Origin: a virus
Length of the DNA: 32,056 bases
Direction: 5' to 3' (one strand)
Virus record (IMG/VR): IMGVR_UViG_3300047178_000097
Span: 1 to 32,056 of that record
Part shown: piece by piece, positions 25,901 through 32,056 of the stretch
Layout: every line of letters begins with the position of its first letter
Position numbering within the stretch: the first letter of the stretch is position 1
Notes under the pieces: model-generated
The model's database searches: none
What the model saw: only the letters and a program-made list of their open reading frames with translations
What the model was told of the DNA's origin: nothing
Position numbers and translations under genes: made by a program

Positions 25901-27402
25901 TGGGCAGCGCCGGCGCCGGCTATTCCGTGGGCCAGGTCTATCTGCTGGCCAACCCGGACCCGGCACCCTACGCCTCGACGTTCGTGACAGTTACGGCGGT
26001 GAACGGATCGGGCGGGATCACGGCGGCGACTGTGCTTTATGCCGGCGCCTATTCCCTGCCGCCGGCGAGTTGCGTCTATAATGGCGCGGCCGGGTTGCAG
26101 GAAACCGCGTGGAGCGCCGCAGCCGGGTATGACGGCACGCACGCCGCGGCCGTGTTCGACCCTGCCGTGCCGCATGCGCTGCTCGTCACGACGCTTTCCA
26201 GCGGCGGCGGCACGGCGGGATCGGGTGCGAGCATCATCCCGACATGGCAACCGGATTTCGCGGCGGGCGGGCAGCAATACGCGACCGGCGCTGTCAGCGT
26301 GCCGAGCGATACCATCGCCGACCGCATCACGATCCATAGCGCGGTGCAGAACAATTTCAGCAGCGAGTATGGCCCGACCTTCAACGTCATGGTCAGCGGG
26401 CTTGAGTGCGCGATCGGCGAGATTCGCGGGTTGGGCGGTCGCGTGGGGCTGTGGGCGATCAACTGCCAGGATTTGCGCATCGGCATCCTGAATGTCGTGG
26501 ACGCTGGCACCTTCGCCTGGCTGCGCTATTTCGGATCGATCGAGTGCGCGAACTGTGTGATCGACACCTGCGGGCAGGCGTTCTTGCTGGATCAGGGACA
26601 CGGCGCGATCTTCGATTTCCGCGCGTTCTTCGAGGAAGGGAACATCAAGAACCCGCTGCCGCCCTGCAACACCGGCTATAACGGCAGCACGTCTCCCGGC
26701 GCCATATCCATCGGCTATGGCAGCACCACGACCGCGCCCGTGACGGGCTGCCGGCTGCGCGGCACGATGCACAACATGGGCGGGTTGCCGGCCAGCACGA
26801 TCACGGCCAAGGGTCTGACCGGCGTTTCGCCCAGCACGCAGACGGCGCTGGTGTGCATCAGCAACGCGACGGATTGCACGATCGATGTGCAGGCATCGAA
26901 TTGGGCGCAATACGCGGCGAGTGGCGGCGGCCCTTCGCCCTCGCTGCTGCCGGCGTCGGCGCTGTATTCGCTCGGGGTGAACGTCGATCCTGGATGCGTG
27001 TTGCGGGGATTACTGGACACGCTGCTGGTCATCGATGGCGTGGCGGTGCAGGCCGCGATCGTGTCCCGCACGTCCGGCGTTCAACCGCCCTGCCATGTGG
27101 ATGTGCGCGACACCTACCACGCGGCGCGCATCAAGGATCAGGGCCTGGTGGACATCCTGGGCACCGGCACGCCGACCAGCGGCACAGGCGGGACCGGCGC
27201 GGGATTCGCGTGGCCTGGTTCGACCTACACGGACATGGCGACCGGCTTTGAATACCGGAACACCGGATCGCTTGCCTCGCCCACCTGGACGCTGGGGAGC
27301 GGCACGCTGGGGGGCGTGGTGGTGCCCCCGACGCTGGCCACCAGCCTGCCGAGCGGGTCCGGCACACTTTGGAACGATGGAGGCGTGCTTGCGATTTCGT
27401 GA
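22918..27402 (+). CDS. giant tailspike/tail fibre with two pectate-lyase-like beta-helix regions
   Basis: This 1494-residue protein begins at the ATG at 22918 after CAGGA. Residues 1-180 are an attachment-type region. From about 183 (FDISQYGAVAGNGSGGADCT) comes a pectate-lyase-like right-handed beta-helix to about 550, then a beta-rich region ending in KLWNNGGVV (777-785). A second, similar module starts about 835 with a NVDSYPALQAWL segment and continues to about 1410 with repeated short strands (CAIGEIRG, CQDLRIGILN, CVIDTCGQAF). The extreme C-terminus repeats the motif as TLWNDGGVL (1483-1491). It is probably a depolymerase-type receptor-binding spike acting on capsular or exopolysaccharide. 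Enzyme activity is inferred from the fold, and no catalytic residues were identified. Confidence 0.85.
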   Translation: MANPAIVNTAFEGYAAGTQITDPGIIAEILGSVYQDFITFIDAVVGTTPAITVNVDYASVGAPIVLIGSMVNGESMIAADFSVDGGTTWAPVANYGVGGNVWTGLGPVYNGPQSASIMVRDHFNQAVTASTNFTVTPSPYSVALSGVSASAVPLAVGANPTATAAIVGGNLSLLFGIPAPSTSAAGGFDISQYGAVAGNGSGGADCTPALEAAIAAAAGAEVVIHAGDWWFNTAFASSGARFVLRGHGVGQTRLHFPGAGWSISPGSTLNQVVIRDLSMWAENPTTANGAAVTITYPSAASSGYPTVLLEDIAFSGYPNSGNGTSPFPQTWQRGAVLVNTWGAYLRNCQFFGPPAAAGATQACMVEINGANDTRLDHAYQYYGHACVIQTGYCQGLYIDQPVIVKPDFVYAQTALTGWAGYSAQATSIDHLSLAAGGELNVLLGLFGPVANMLDVFISGANVTRNGGPSGAYTLLPMTDCSKVVVQGCNFLGGAGQTDTGISFAATFNSSRCRILGVLFDTFATGIAIANNGTVALTGNDLDFTNTTTPVNDQSGITSGNQILLRGHTSSTSPAGPASYRDLVVQNAQDWSVLHRIKSVQGVTDYPFWTPASAAGLAHVTLSTFNAVTGIELAPAQNIFLTPGGGTLTLGGSANGIVQTTGAAGVGPTLQFVGTDTVVNAAVQAQGGAVYLSGNAAGAAKGVYCAFQPPLDGTAGTVNITVTAGSAANPVPLISSTGDMQMAPTNRLWLGAIGGTGAVYSATIAGVTGNPGAGAAGKLWNNGGVVSLAGAALPQPQFAPAFLASQAFGDIAGSASLFSHFLPPTPPTPRTGLLHGDRWKAQGVFSAADFVAPSANVDSYPALQAWLLYVQAMFLAQSGTAYLNQFNRGYFTAYLPAGFYLISQPLIVPRWVRFGGPGVILPTPYVGAQSGGSLVSGVFDGTVNAQTNYTPLVVCAAQAHLGELNLYPAGLSGGFNYRTSGVVIGKNWTAQGALTVGSAGAGYSVGQVYLLANPDPAPYASTFVTVTAVNGSGGITAATVLYAGAYSLPPASCVYNGAAGLQETAWSAAAGYDGTHAAAVFDPAVPHALLVTTLSSGGGTAGSGASIIPTWQPDFAAGGQQYATGAVSVPSDTIADRITIHSAVQNNFSSEYGPTFNVMVSGLECAIGEIRGLGGRVGLWAINCQDLRIGILNVVDAGTFAWLRYFGSIECANCVIDTCGQAFLLDQGHGAIFDFRAFFEEGNIKNPLPPCNTGYNGSTSPGAISIGYGSTTTAPVTGCRLRGTMHNMGGLPASTITAKGLTGVSPSTQTALVCISNATDCTIDVQASNWAQYAASGGGPSPSLLPASALYSLGVNVDPGCVLRGLLDTLLVIDGVAVQAAIVSRTSGVQPPCHVDVRDTYHAARIKDQGLVDILGTGTPTSGTGGTGAGFAWPGSTYTDMATGFEYRNTGSLASPTWTLGSGTLGGVVVPPTLATSLPSGSGTLWNDGGVLAIS

Positions 27403-29065
27403 TGCTGTTCTGATCGGCGCGGCGCTGTGGTGTGCCGTCCGGCCGGCGTTGGCGGGCGCCGTGCCCAGCCCGACCTTCGGCACGGTCACGGTCAACAACG
27501 GGCTGAGCCTGGGCTTCACCGAGGGCGCCGGCACGGTGCTGGCGGCGCCGAGCGGGACCGCTGGGGCGCCCGCATGGCGCGCGCTGGTGGGTGCGGACGT
27601 TCCGACCTTCACATCCTCTCTGACCGGCGTGGTGCCCGCCAGCGGCGGCGGGACCGTCAATTTCCTGCGGTCGGACGGGACATGGGCGGTTCCGGCCGGT
27701 TCCGGCGGCGGCGTCAGCAGCTTCGACACGCGCACCGGCGCCGTGACGCTCTCCAGCGGCGATGTGACGGGGGCGCTGGGCTACACGCCGCTGGCGCCGG
27801 CCAACAACCTGTCCGATGTGGGGAGCGCCAGCACGGCGCGGGCGAATCTCGGTTTGGGCGGCTTGGCGCAGCTTGGCGTTGGCGTGGGACTGGCCAGCAG
27901 CGGAGGCAATGCCTCTGTCAGCTACGGCACCACGGCCGGCACGGCGGCGCAGGGCAACGATTCGCGGTTGTCTGCCTTCACGGCGACCACGGCAGGGATT
28001 GCGCCGGCGTCGGGCGGTGGCACGGCGAACTATCTGCGGGCGGATGGCACTTGGGCCGCGCCGCCAGGCGGGTCCGGGGGGACGCCGGGCGGTTCGTCCG
28101 GGCAGGTGCAATACAACAACGGCGGCGCGTTCGGCGGCCTGACCAACGCGGCCCTGACGGCGGACATCGCCACGTTCACGGCGAGCCTATCCGGGGCAGC
28201 GCCGGCGTCCGGTGGGGGCACCGCCAACTTCCTGCGCGCGGACGGGACATGGGCCGCACCGGCTGGGGCCGGCACCGTAACCAGCGTGACGTGCGGCGCC
28301 GGCCTGTCGGGCGGCACGATCACATCCAGCGGCACCTGCGCGCTACCCAGCACGGGCACCGCGGGTAGCTATGGCGCGGCGGCTTCCGTGCCGGTGTTCA
28401 CCACGGACGCCTATGGCCGGGTGATCTCGGTTACGCCGACCGCCATTACGCCGTCCGGCATCGGCGCGTTGGCCGCCGGCGGCGCATCGGTGCCGCAGGT
28501 GACGGGCCGCTTCTATTCGTCCAGCGGCAACGGATTCACCACGCAGACGGACCAATCCACCGCATCCATTACCGTCCTGACCGCCACGCCTGTCTATCTG
28601 ACCGGCGGGTTGCAGGTGAAGAAAATGGCGATCGACATAACGACCGGCGTGTCATCGTCCTTCACCTTCCACGTAGGCATCTTCGCGGATAATGGCGGGA
28701 CGCCGGTGGGGTCAACGATCCTGGTTGACAGCGGCGCGATCACGGTTGCGGCGAGTTCGACCGGCGCGCAGATCGCCACCATATCCAGCGGGCCGACCCT
28801 GGCCGCGGGCTGGTATTGGGTGGTGCTGGAGATGCCCTACCTGGCCACCAGCCCGAGCATGGAGGCGTGGAATATCGGCTCGCCTGGTGCCATGGGCACG
28901 GCGCAGATGGGGCTTAATCTGACGCAGGGATCGGCGCCGACCTTCTGCAACGGCGTGGCTTTGGCAAACGGCAATCAGACCAGCTACGGCGCGATTGCCA
29001 GCCCGTTCCCGAGCGGGGCGGCTTGCGCGAACTACAATCTGCCGGTGGTCTGGATCGGGTTCTGA
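27389..29065 (+). CDS. secreted-looking tail fibre / phage-tail-repeat protein
   Basis: I chose TTG 27389 as the start because GGAGG (27379-27383) lies five bases upstream; ATG 27377 is in frame but weakly supported. From TTG the 558-residue protein opens with MRFRD, a hydrophobic AVLIGAALWCAV and RPALAGA, a textbook Sec signal peptide with an AxA site, unusual for a virion fibre. The body holds three copies of a PASGGGTxNFLRxDGTWAxP repeat, a second repeat region (LGYTPLAPANNLSDV), and a beta-rich C-terminal domain (about 380-558) with TPVYLTGGLQVKKMAI and AGWYWVVLEMPYL. Its start overlaps the tailspike end by 14 bases. It could be a fibre or a prophage-encoded surface protein. Confidence 0.75.
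   Translation: MRFRDAVLIGAALWCAVRPALAGAVPSPTFGTVTVNNGLSLGFTEGAGTVLAAPSGTAGAPAWRALVGADVPTFTSSLTGVVPASGGGTVNFLRSDGTWAVPAGSGGGVSSFDTRTGAVTLSSGDVTGALGYTPLAPANNLSDVGSASTARANLGLGGLAQLGVGVGLASSGGNASVSYGTTAGTAAQGNDSRLSAFTATTAGIAPASGGGTANYLRADGTWAAPPGGSGGTPGGSSGQVQYNNGGAFGGLTNAALTADIATFTASLSGAAPASGGGTANFLRADGTWAAPAGAGTVTSVTCGAGLSGGTITSSGTCALPSTGTAGSYGAAASVPVFTTDAYGRVISVTPTAITPSGIGALAAGGASVPQVTGRFYSSSGNGFTTQTDQSTASITVLTATPVYLTGGLQVKKMAIDITTGVSSSFTFHVGIFADNGGTPVGSTILVDSGAITVAASSTGAQIATISSGPTLAAGWYWVVLEMPYLATSPSMEAWNIGSPGAMGTAQMGLNLTQGSAPTFCNGVALANGNQTSYGAIASPFPSGAACANYNLPVVWIGF
27635..28261 (+). repeat. three 60-base coding repeats in the second fibre gene
   Basis: The repeat unit is 20 codons encoding PASGGGTxNFLRxDGTWAxP, at 27635-27694, 28004-28063 and 28202-28261. 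The copies differ at synonymous positions (for example TGCGGTCGGAC, TGCGGGCGGAT and TGCGCGCGGAC), so they are old protein-level repeats rather than recent duplications. This is the known phage tail repeat that forms fibre shafts. Confidence 0.85.
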
Positions 29066-29077
29066 CGGGGGTGCGCC

Positions 29078-29458
29078 ATGCCGTTTCATTTCAACCGCCA
29101 CGAAGGACTGCTGCTGGACGCGACCGGGGCCATCCTGGACCCATCCGCGTATAGCGGCATAGGCGAGGGCGACAACAACCCCGCGCTGGAGGTTATGCCG
29201 CATTGCGGCCCGATCCCCGCCGGCGAATACCTGATCGGGCCGGTGGTATCCCTGCCGGACGACAAGGGCGGCCCGCTGGTGCTGATGCTGACGCCGCGCC
29301 GGCGCACGGAGTTGCACGGACGGACGGCCGATGGGTTCTATGTCCGGTGCGACAATGAGACGCAGGACCGTTCGGCCGGGGCCGGCTGCCTGGTGGCGTG
29401 CCGGGCGGCGCGCGTGGCGATGCGGGCCGGGGTTGGCGATGTGCTGACCGTGACGTGA
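29078..29458 (+). CDS. Tlde1/DUF2778-like protein, probably catalytically altered
   Basis: This 126-residue protein aligns by eye to the Tlde1-type L,D-transpeptidase domain (DUF2778): an N-terminal strand with YSGIGEGDNNPALEVMPHCG, the GPIPAGEYLIGPV block, LVLMLTP, LHGRTADGFYV with His80, and AGAGCLVA with Cys104. In the family I recall the active site as His in a RIHGxN element and Cys in SxGC. Here the His position reads VRCDN (Arg90, Cys91), while the nucleophile-type Cys104 is kept. It has no signal peptide. It may be a cell-wall enzyme for entry or lysis, or an inactive binding domain. It is the only candidate peptidoglycan enzyme in the window. Confidence 0.6.
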   Translation: MPFHFNRHEGLLLDATGAILDPSAYSGIGEGDNNPALEVMPHCGPIPAGEYLIGPVVSLPDDKGGPLVLMLTPRRRTELHGRTADGFYVRCDNETQDRSAGAGCLVACRAARVAMRAGVGDVLTVT

Positions 29459-29515
29459 ATTGTTTTGCCGCGTTTGCTAATCAATGGTAAGCACACTGTA
29501 TTCCGAGGGGGCATG

Positions 29516-30772
29516 ATGCCGCAGTCGAGACTGACGCCGGAAGTTCTGAAGCAGACGGCGGACGCCTATATTGCGTCCGATTGCTGCGAGTTGAAGGCTG
29601 CCAAATCGCTTGGCGTTGCGCGCCCGACCTACGCGCACCGGCTGCGTGCCGTGCGCGCGGCGTTTCCGAATCTGCTGCCGGAGCCTGGAGGCGGGCCAAA
29701 GGCCGAGCGTGCGCCGGCGGTGCCCGTCAGTGACGAAATGGCGGACATGGTGGCGGAATTGAACGCCATTCGCGCCGAGATCGCGAGCATCAGGCGCGAT
29801 ACCGTCAATCAGGACTACATTCGCCGCAAGATCATCAAGCTGGCCGAGACGCCGGCGACGCCGCCCGATTGGCTGGTGAAGGTCAAGCCGGGCAGCGATT
29901 CGCCGGGCGTGCCCACCTTGTTTGCCAGCGACTGGCATTGGGCCGAGCGTGTGGACGCCAGCCAGATCGGCGGCGTGAACAGCTACGATGTGCAGACGGC
30001 GCACCGGCGCGCGCGGCGCATGATCGAGTCCGCTATTTCGTTGCTGACGCAGCACATGGCGCATCCGAACTATCCCGGCATCGTGTTCGCGCTGGGGGGC
30101 GACATGGTGAGTGGCAACATCCACGACGAATTGGTGGCCACCAACGAAATCGAAATCATGCCGACGGTGGTTGACATCATCGGCGTGCTGATCTGGTGTA
30201 TACGCGAGCTGGCCGACCGGTTCGGACGCGTGTTCGTGCCCTGCGTGTCCGGCAACCATGGCCGCGACACGCACAAGATCAGGATGAAGGGGCGCAACCA
30301 TACCTCCTTCGACTGGCTGATCTATTGCCTGCTGGAGCGGCATTTCGAGGCCGACGACCGGGTGACGTTCTACATCCCCAACAATTCCGATGCGCGTTAC
30401 CGCATCTACGGGCATCGCTATCTGCTGACGCATGGCGACCAGTTCCGCGGCGGGGACGGCATGATCGGTGCGCTGGGGCCGATCATCCGCGGCGACCATC
30501 GCAAGCGCGGGCGTGAGGCGCAGGTGGGCGCGCCCTACGACACCATGCTGATCGGGCACTGGCACCAGTATATCCATCTGGGCCGGCTGATCGTGAACGG
30601 CAGCCTGAAGGGCTACGACGAATACGCGCATCAGTGCAATTTCGGGTTCGAGCAGCCGCAGCAGGCGCTGTGGATCACGCATCCGGTTTACGGAATCACG
30701 TTTGCCATTCCCGTGAAGGTGGGCGAGCGGCGCGCGGCGGAACGGGCGGAGTGGGTTTCATGGGCGGCGTGA
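29516..30772 (+). CDS. helix-turn-helix metallophosphoesterase
   Basis: This 418-residue protein starts at ATG 29516 (AGGGG at 29506-29510; the ATG at 29513 is adjacent). Residues 1-55 form a helix-turn-helix-like segment (LKQTADAYIASDC, then AAKSLGVARPTYAHRLRAV), followed by a Glu/Arg-rich coiled coil (75-115). From about 130 a calcineurin-like phosphoesterase is visible: SDWHW (Asp139, His141), GGDMVSGN (Asp196), SGNHGRDT (Asn247, His248), THGDQF (His306, Asp308) and GHWHQ (His348, His350). These bind two metal ions in the family. The substrate is unknown; a DNA nuclease (SbcD-like) or nucleotide phosphatase are options. It opens a five-gene accessory run. Confidence 0.88.
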   Translation: MPQSRLTPEVLKQTADAYIASDCCELKAAKSLGVARPTYAHRLRAVRAAFPNLLPEPGGGPKAERAPAVPVSDEMADMVAELNAIRAEIASIRRDTVNQDYIRRKIIKLAETPATPPDWLVKVKPGSDSPGVPTLFASDWHWAERVDASQIGGVNSYDVQTAHRRARRMIESAISLLTQHMAHPNYPGIVFALGGDMVSGNIHDELVATNEIEIMPTVVDIIGVLIWCIRELADRFGRVFVPCVSGNHGRDTHKIRMKGRNHTSFDWLIYCLLERHFEADDRVTFYIPNNSDARYRIYGHRYLLTHGDQFRGGDGMIGALGPIIRGDHRKRGREAQVGAPYDTMLIGHWHQYIHLGRLIVNGSLKGYDEYAHQCNFGFEQPQQALWITHPVYGITFAIPVKVGERRAAERAEWVSWAA

Positions 30773-30776
30773 TCTG

Positions 30777-31025
30777 ATGGCGAACCGGCGGCAGATCAAA
30801 TCCTCCGTGGCAGGGCGGTTTACGCCCAGCGCGTTGACGGATGCGATGTGGGCGGAGGCGCGCGAAGCTGCCGCCGAATTGGGCGTGGTCAGTTGCTTCC
30901 TGATCGGCGAATTGCCGAACGGAACGCCTGCCGTGGTGCCGATCAACATGGCGTCGATTAACCACATGATGGAGCTAGGCGATCGCGCGCTCAATTCGCT
31001 GCCGGATTGGGAGCGTGTGCGATAA
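30777..31025 (+). CDS. small unknown protein in the accessory operon
   Basis: This 82-residue protein starts four bases after the phosphoesterase stop and ends in the next start (TAATG overlap). It has a basic start (MANRRQIKSSVAGRF), an Ala/Glu-rich helix (MWAEAREAAAELGVV) and a C-terminal helix with MMELGDRALNSLPDWERV. No domain is recognised. The tight spacing to both neighbours supports translation as part of the same transcript. Confidence 0.55.
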   Translation: MANRRQIKSSVAGRFTPSALTDAMWAEAREAAAELGVVSCFLIGELPNGTPAVVPINMASINHMMELGDRALNSLPDWERVR

Positions 31026-31612
31026 TGGACAAGCTGCCGGAGATTGGTTCGTTCGTGCGAACGCGGAAAGATATTCTCCAGTTGCCCGCCGGATCGGTAT
31101 GCCGTGTGGTCGCGCACTATGACGGCGGCTGCGTGGTGGACGCCGGAAAATTGGGGTGGCCAGACTGCAAATATGGTTACAGCACCTATATGTACTTATC
31201 AAGTAGTTACCTTGAGGCTTGCGGGGCGCCGCTGGCGCCAGCACCGTCGGTAAACCCGAAGACACTGGTGGGCGCCACCAAGCCCGGCGTTTCCTGCGTG
31301 CCGCCGATCGCCGAGATGCTGCTTGGCGAAGTGATGGCCGCGGGTGCCGCGGATTACGGGCTGCTGAATTGGCGCGATACGCCGATCCCCGCGCTGACCT
31401 ATCACGATGCGATCCGGCGCCATCTGGCGGCGTGGCGCGACGGGCAGGATATCGACCCGAAAAGCGGCCTGCCGCACCTGGCGCACATCATGGGCGGGTG
31501 CGCGATCCTGCTGGACGCGGAGAGCGTCGGCACGCTGGAGGATAACCGCGGCACGGCCGGGCGCGTGGCCGAGTGGATCGCCGCGCAAACAAAGGCACCC
31601 GCCAGTGAGTAA
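31025..31612 (+). CDS. SH3-like / dATP-dGTP diphosphohydrolase-like fusion
   Basis: This 195-residue protein starts at ATG 31025, overlapping the previous stop by one base. Residues 1-65 are a small barrel-like domain (EIGSFVRTRKDILQLPAGSV, then a cysteine-containing loop ending SSYLEACG). From about residue 88 it resembles the N-terminal domain of phage dATP/dGTP diphosphohydrolases (DUF5664-type): AEMLLGEVMAAGAADYGLLNW, then YHDAIRRHLAAWRDGQDIDP and GLPHLAHIMGGCAILLD. These proteins alter dNTP pools or remove unwanted deoxynucleotides. The two-domain arrangement is noteworthy. Catalytic activity is inferred; the HxxxWxxGxDxDPxSGLxHLAH pattern is complete. Confidence 0.75.
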   Translation: MDKLPEIGSFVRTRKDILQLPAGSVCRVVAHYDGGCVVDAGKLGWPDCKYGYSTYMYLSSSYLEACGAPLAPAPSVNPKTLVGATKPGVSCVPPIAEMLLGEVMAAGAADYGLLNWRDTPIPALTYHDAIRRHLAAWRDGQDIDPKSGLPHLAHIMGGCAILLDAESVGTLEDNRGTAGRVAEWIAAQTKAPASE

Positions 31613-31880
31613 CGTGGTTTGCATTCCCGGAATTGCCCATGCTTTGCCGCCAGGCGAGCCGTGCCAGGAGGTTGTCGATCTGCTGCGTGCGTGGCTGGCT
31701 GCCGCCGAGGCCGGCGAGTTTCACGGCATCCTGCTGGCCGGCGTGAAGGCCGGCGGTGGCAGCCGATCCGAGTGGGCCGGTGTTGCGTCGATGGACGCAT
31801 CCCTGGCCGCGGCGAGCGCGCTCTACGGCCGCGTCATGGCTGCGTATTTGTCGTGCGTCGAGTTTCCCGACTGTGGCTGA
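31605..31880 (+). CDS. small unknown phage protein
   Basis: This 91-residue protein starts at GTG 31605, overlapping the previous stop by eight bases; longer in-frame extensions are shadows of the upstream gene. It has CQEVVDLLRAWLAAAEAGE followed by HGILLAGVKAGGG and SEWAGVASMD, a pattern I have seen in small uncharacterised phage proteins with no assigned function. It overlaps the AlpA-like start. Nothing suggests secretion or membrane association. Confidence 0.6.
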   Translation: MSNVVCIPGIAHALPPGEPCQEVVDLLRAWLAAAEAGEFHGILLAGVKAGGGSRSEWAGVASMDASLAAASALYGRVMAAYLSCVEFPDCG

Positions 31881-32056
31881 CCGGCTGATCCCGCTGGCGG
31901 AGGTCGAGCAGATCGCCGGCATACGGCGCAGCACGATCTACGCGCGGATCAAGGCCGGGGATTTCCCGCAGCAGCGTGTGTTGTCGCGCGGGTGCGTGCG
32001 CTGGCGGTTGTCGGAGATCGAGGCGTGGATGGATGCGCTGCCGGCTGGTGGCGTGG
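31873..32056 (+). CDS. AlpA-family regulator / excisionase-like protein (cut by window end)
   Basis: GTG 31873 overlaps the previous stop; 61 residues are visible and the frame runs off the window. IPLAEVEQIAGIRRSTIYAR, then IKAGDFPQQRVLSRGCVRWR and LSEIEAWMDALP form the MerR-like winged helix-turn-helix of AlpA regulators, in which a DNA-binding helix (RRSTIYARI) is followed by the RxxxWxxxEIExW element. AlpA proteins control prophage or integrative-element excision or late genes, so this is a hint of lysogenic control or of an adjoining integrative module. Its target is unknown. Confidence 0.85.
   Translation, partial: MADRLIPLAEVEQIAGIRRSTIYARIKAGDFPQQRVLSRGCVRWRLSEIEAWMDALPAGGV

Noticed and set aside
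29460-29515. Promoter before the phosphoesterase (TTGCTA-N17-TGTATT)
   Set aside because: Both boxes are only partial matches and the implied transcription start would fall on the ribosome-binding site, so I do not call it. The stretch is more AT-rich than its surroundings.
1-32056. Insertion sequences, integrase or att sites
   Set aside because: No transposase or recombinase protein was recognised and no flanking duplicated ends could be identified inside the window.

Overview
The window is one contiguous stretch of the late (structural) region of a contractile-tailed phage or prophage. Every gene I can support lies on the + strand. The high G+C content, frequent GTG starts and the style of the DUF6362, tail-fibre and methyltransferase proteins suggest an alphaproteobacterial host, with Acetobacteraceae as a tentative guess. 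No integrase, repressor or replication gene is present, so the sequence alone does not tell a prophage from a virulent phage.

Layout. (1) 1-3402, packaging: the C-terminal end of an unknown gene, a C5-cytosine DNA methyltransferase, the large terminase subunit and a DUF6362-like helix-turn-helix protein. (2) 3403-3656: the only sizeable non-coding gap. It can fold into a branched RNA. (3) 3657-9787, head and neck: portal, scaffold-like coiled coil, major capsid protein and five head-completion or neck proteins. An intrinsic terminator precedes the capsid gene and a strong hairpin follows it. (4) 9791-20488, tail: sheath, tube, a tail-assembly chaperone with a programmed -1 frameshift, a neck-type protein, tape measure, gpU-like protein, LysM/gpX-like protein, hub (gpD), spike (gpV), gp25/gpW, gpJ and gpI. 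The order is broadly that of Mu/P2 tails. (5) 20496-22843: a glycine-rich tail fibre, then a membrane coiled-coil protein, a holin-like protein and a lipoprotein (possible lysis cassette), ending in a strong terminator. (6) 22918-29458: a 1494-residue tailspike with two beta-helix halves, a second fibre-like protein with a Sec-type signal sequence, and a Tlde1/DUF2778-like protein. (7) 29516-end, accessory operon: a helix-turn-helix metallophosphoesterase, two small unknown proteins, an SH3-like/dNTP-diphosphohydrolase fusion and an AlpA-type regulator cut by the window end.

Most genes overlap by 1-26 nt or sit a few bases apart, so translation is probably coupled. The observations most worth following are the candidate structured RNA between the DUF6362 and portal genes, the A_AAA_AAC frameshift site, the internally duplicated giant tailspike, the signal-peptide-bearing fibre, and the Tlde1-like protein that appears to have lost its catalytic histidine.
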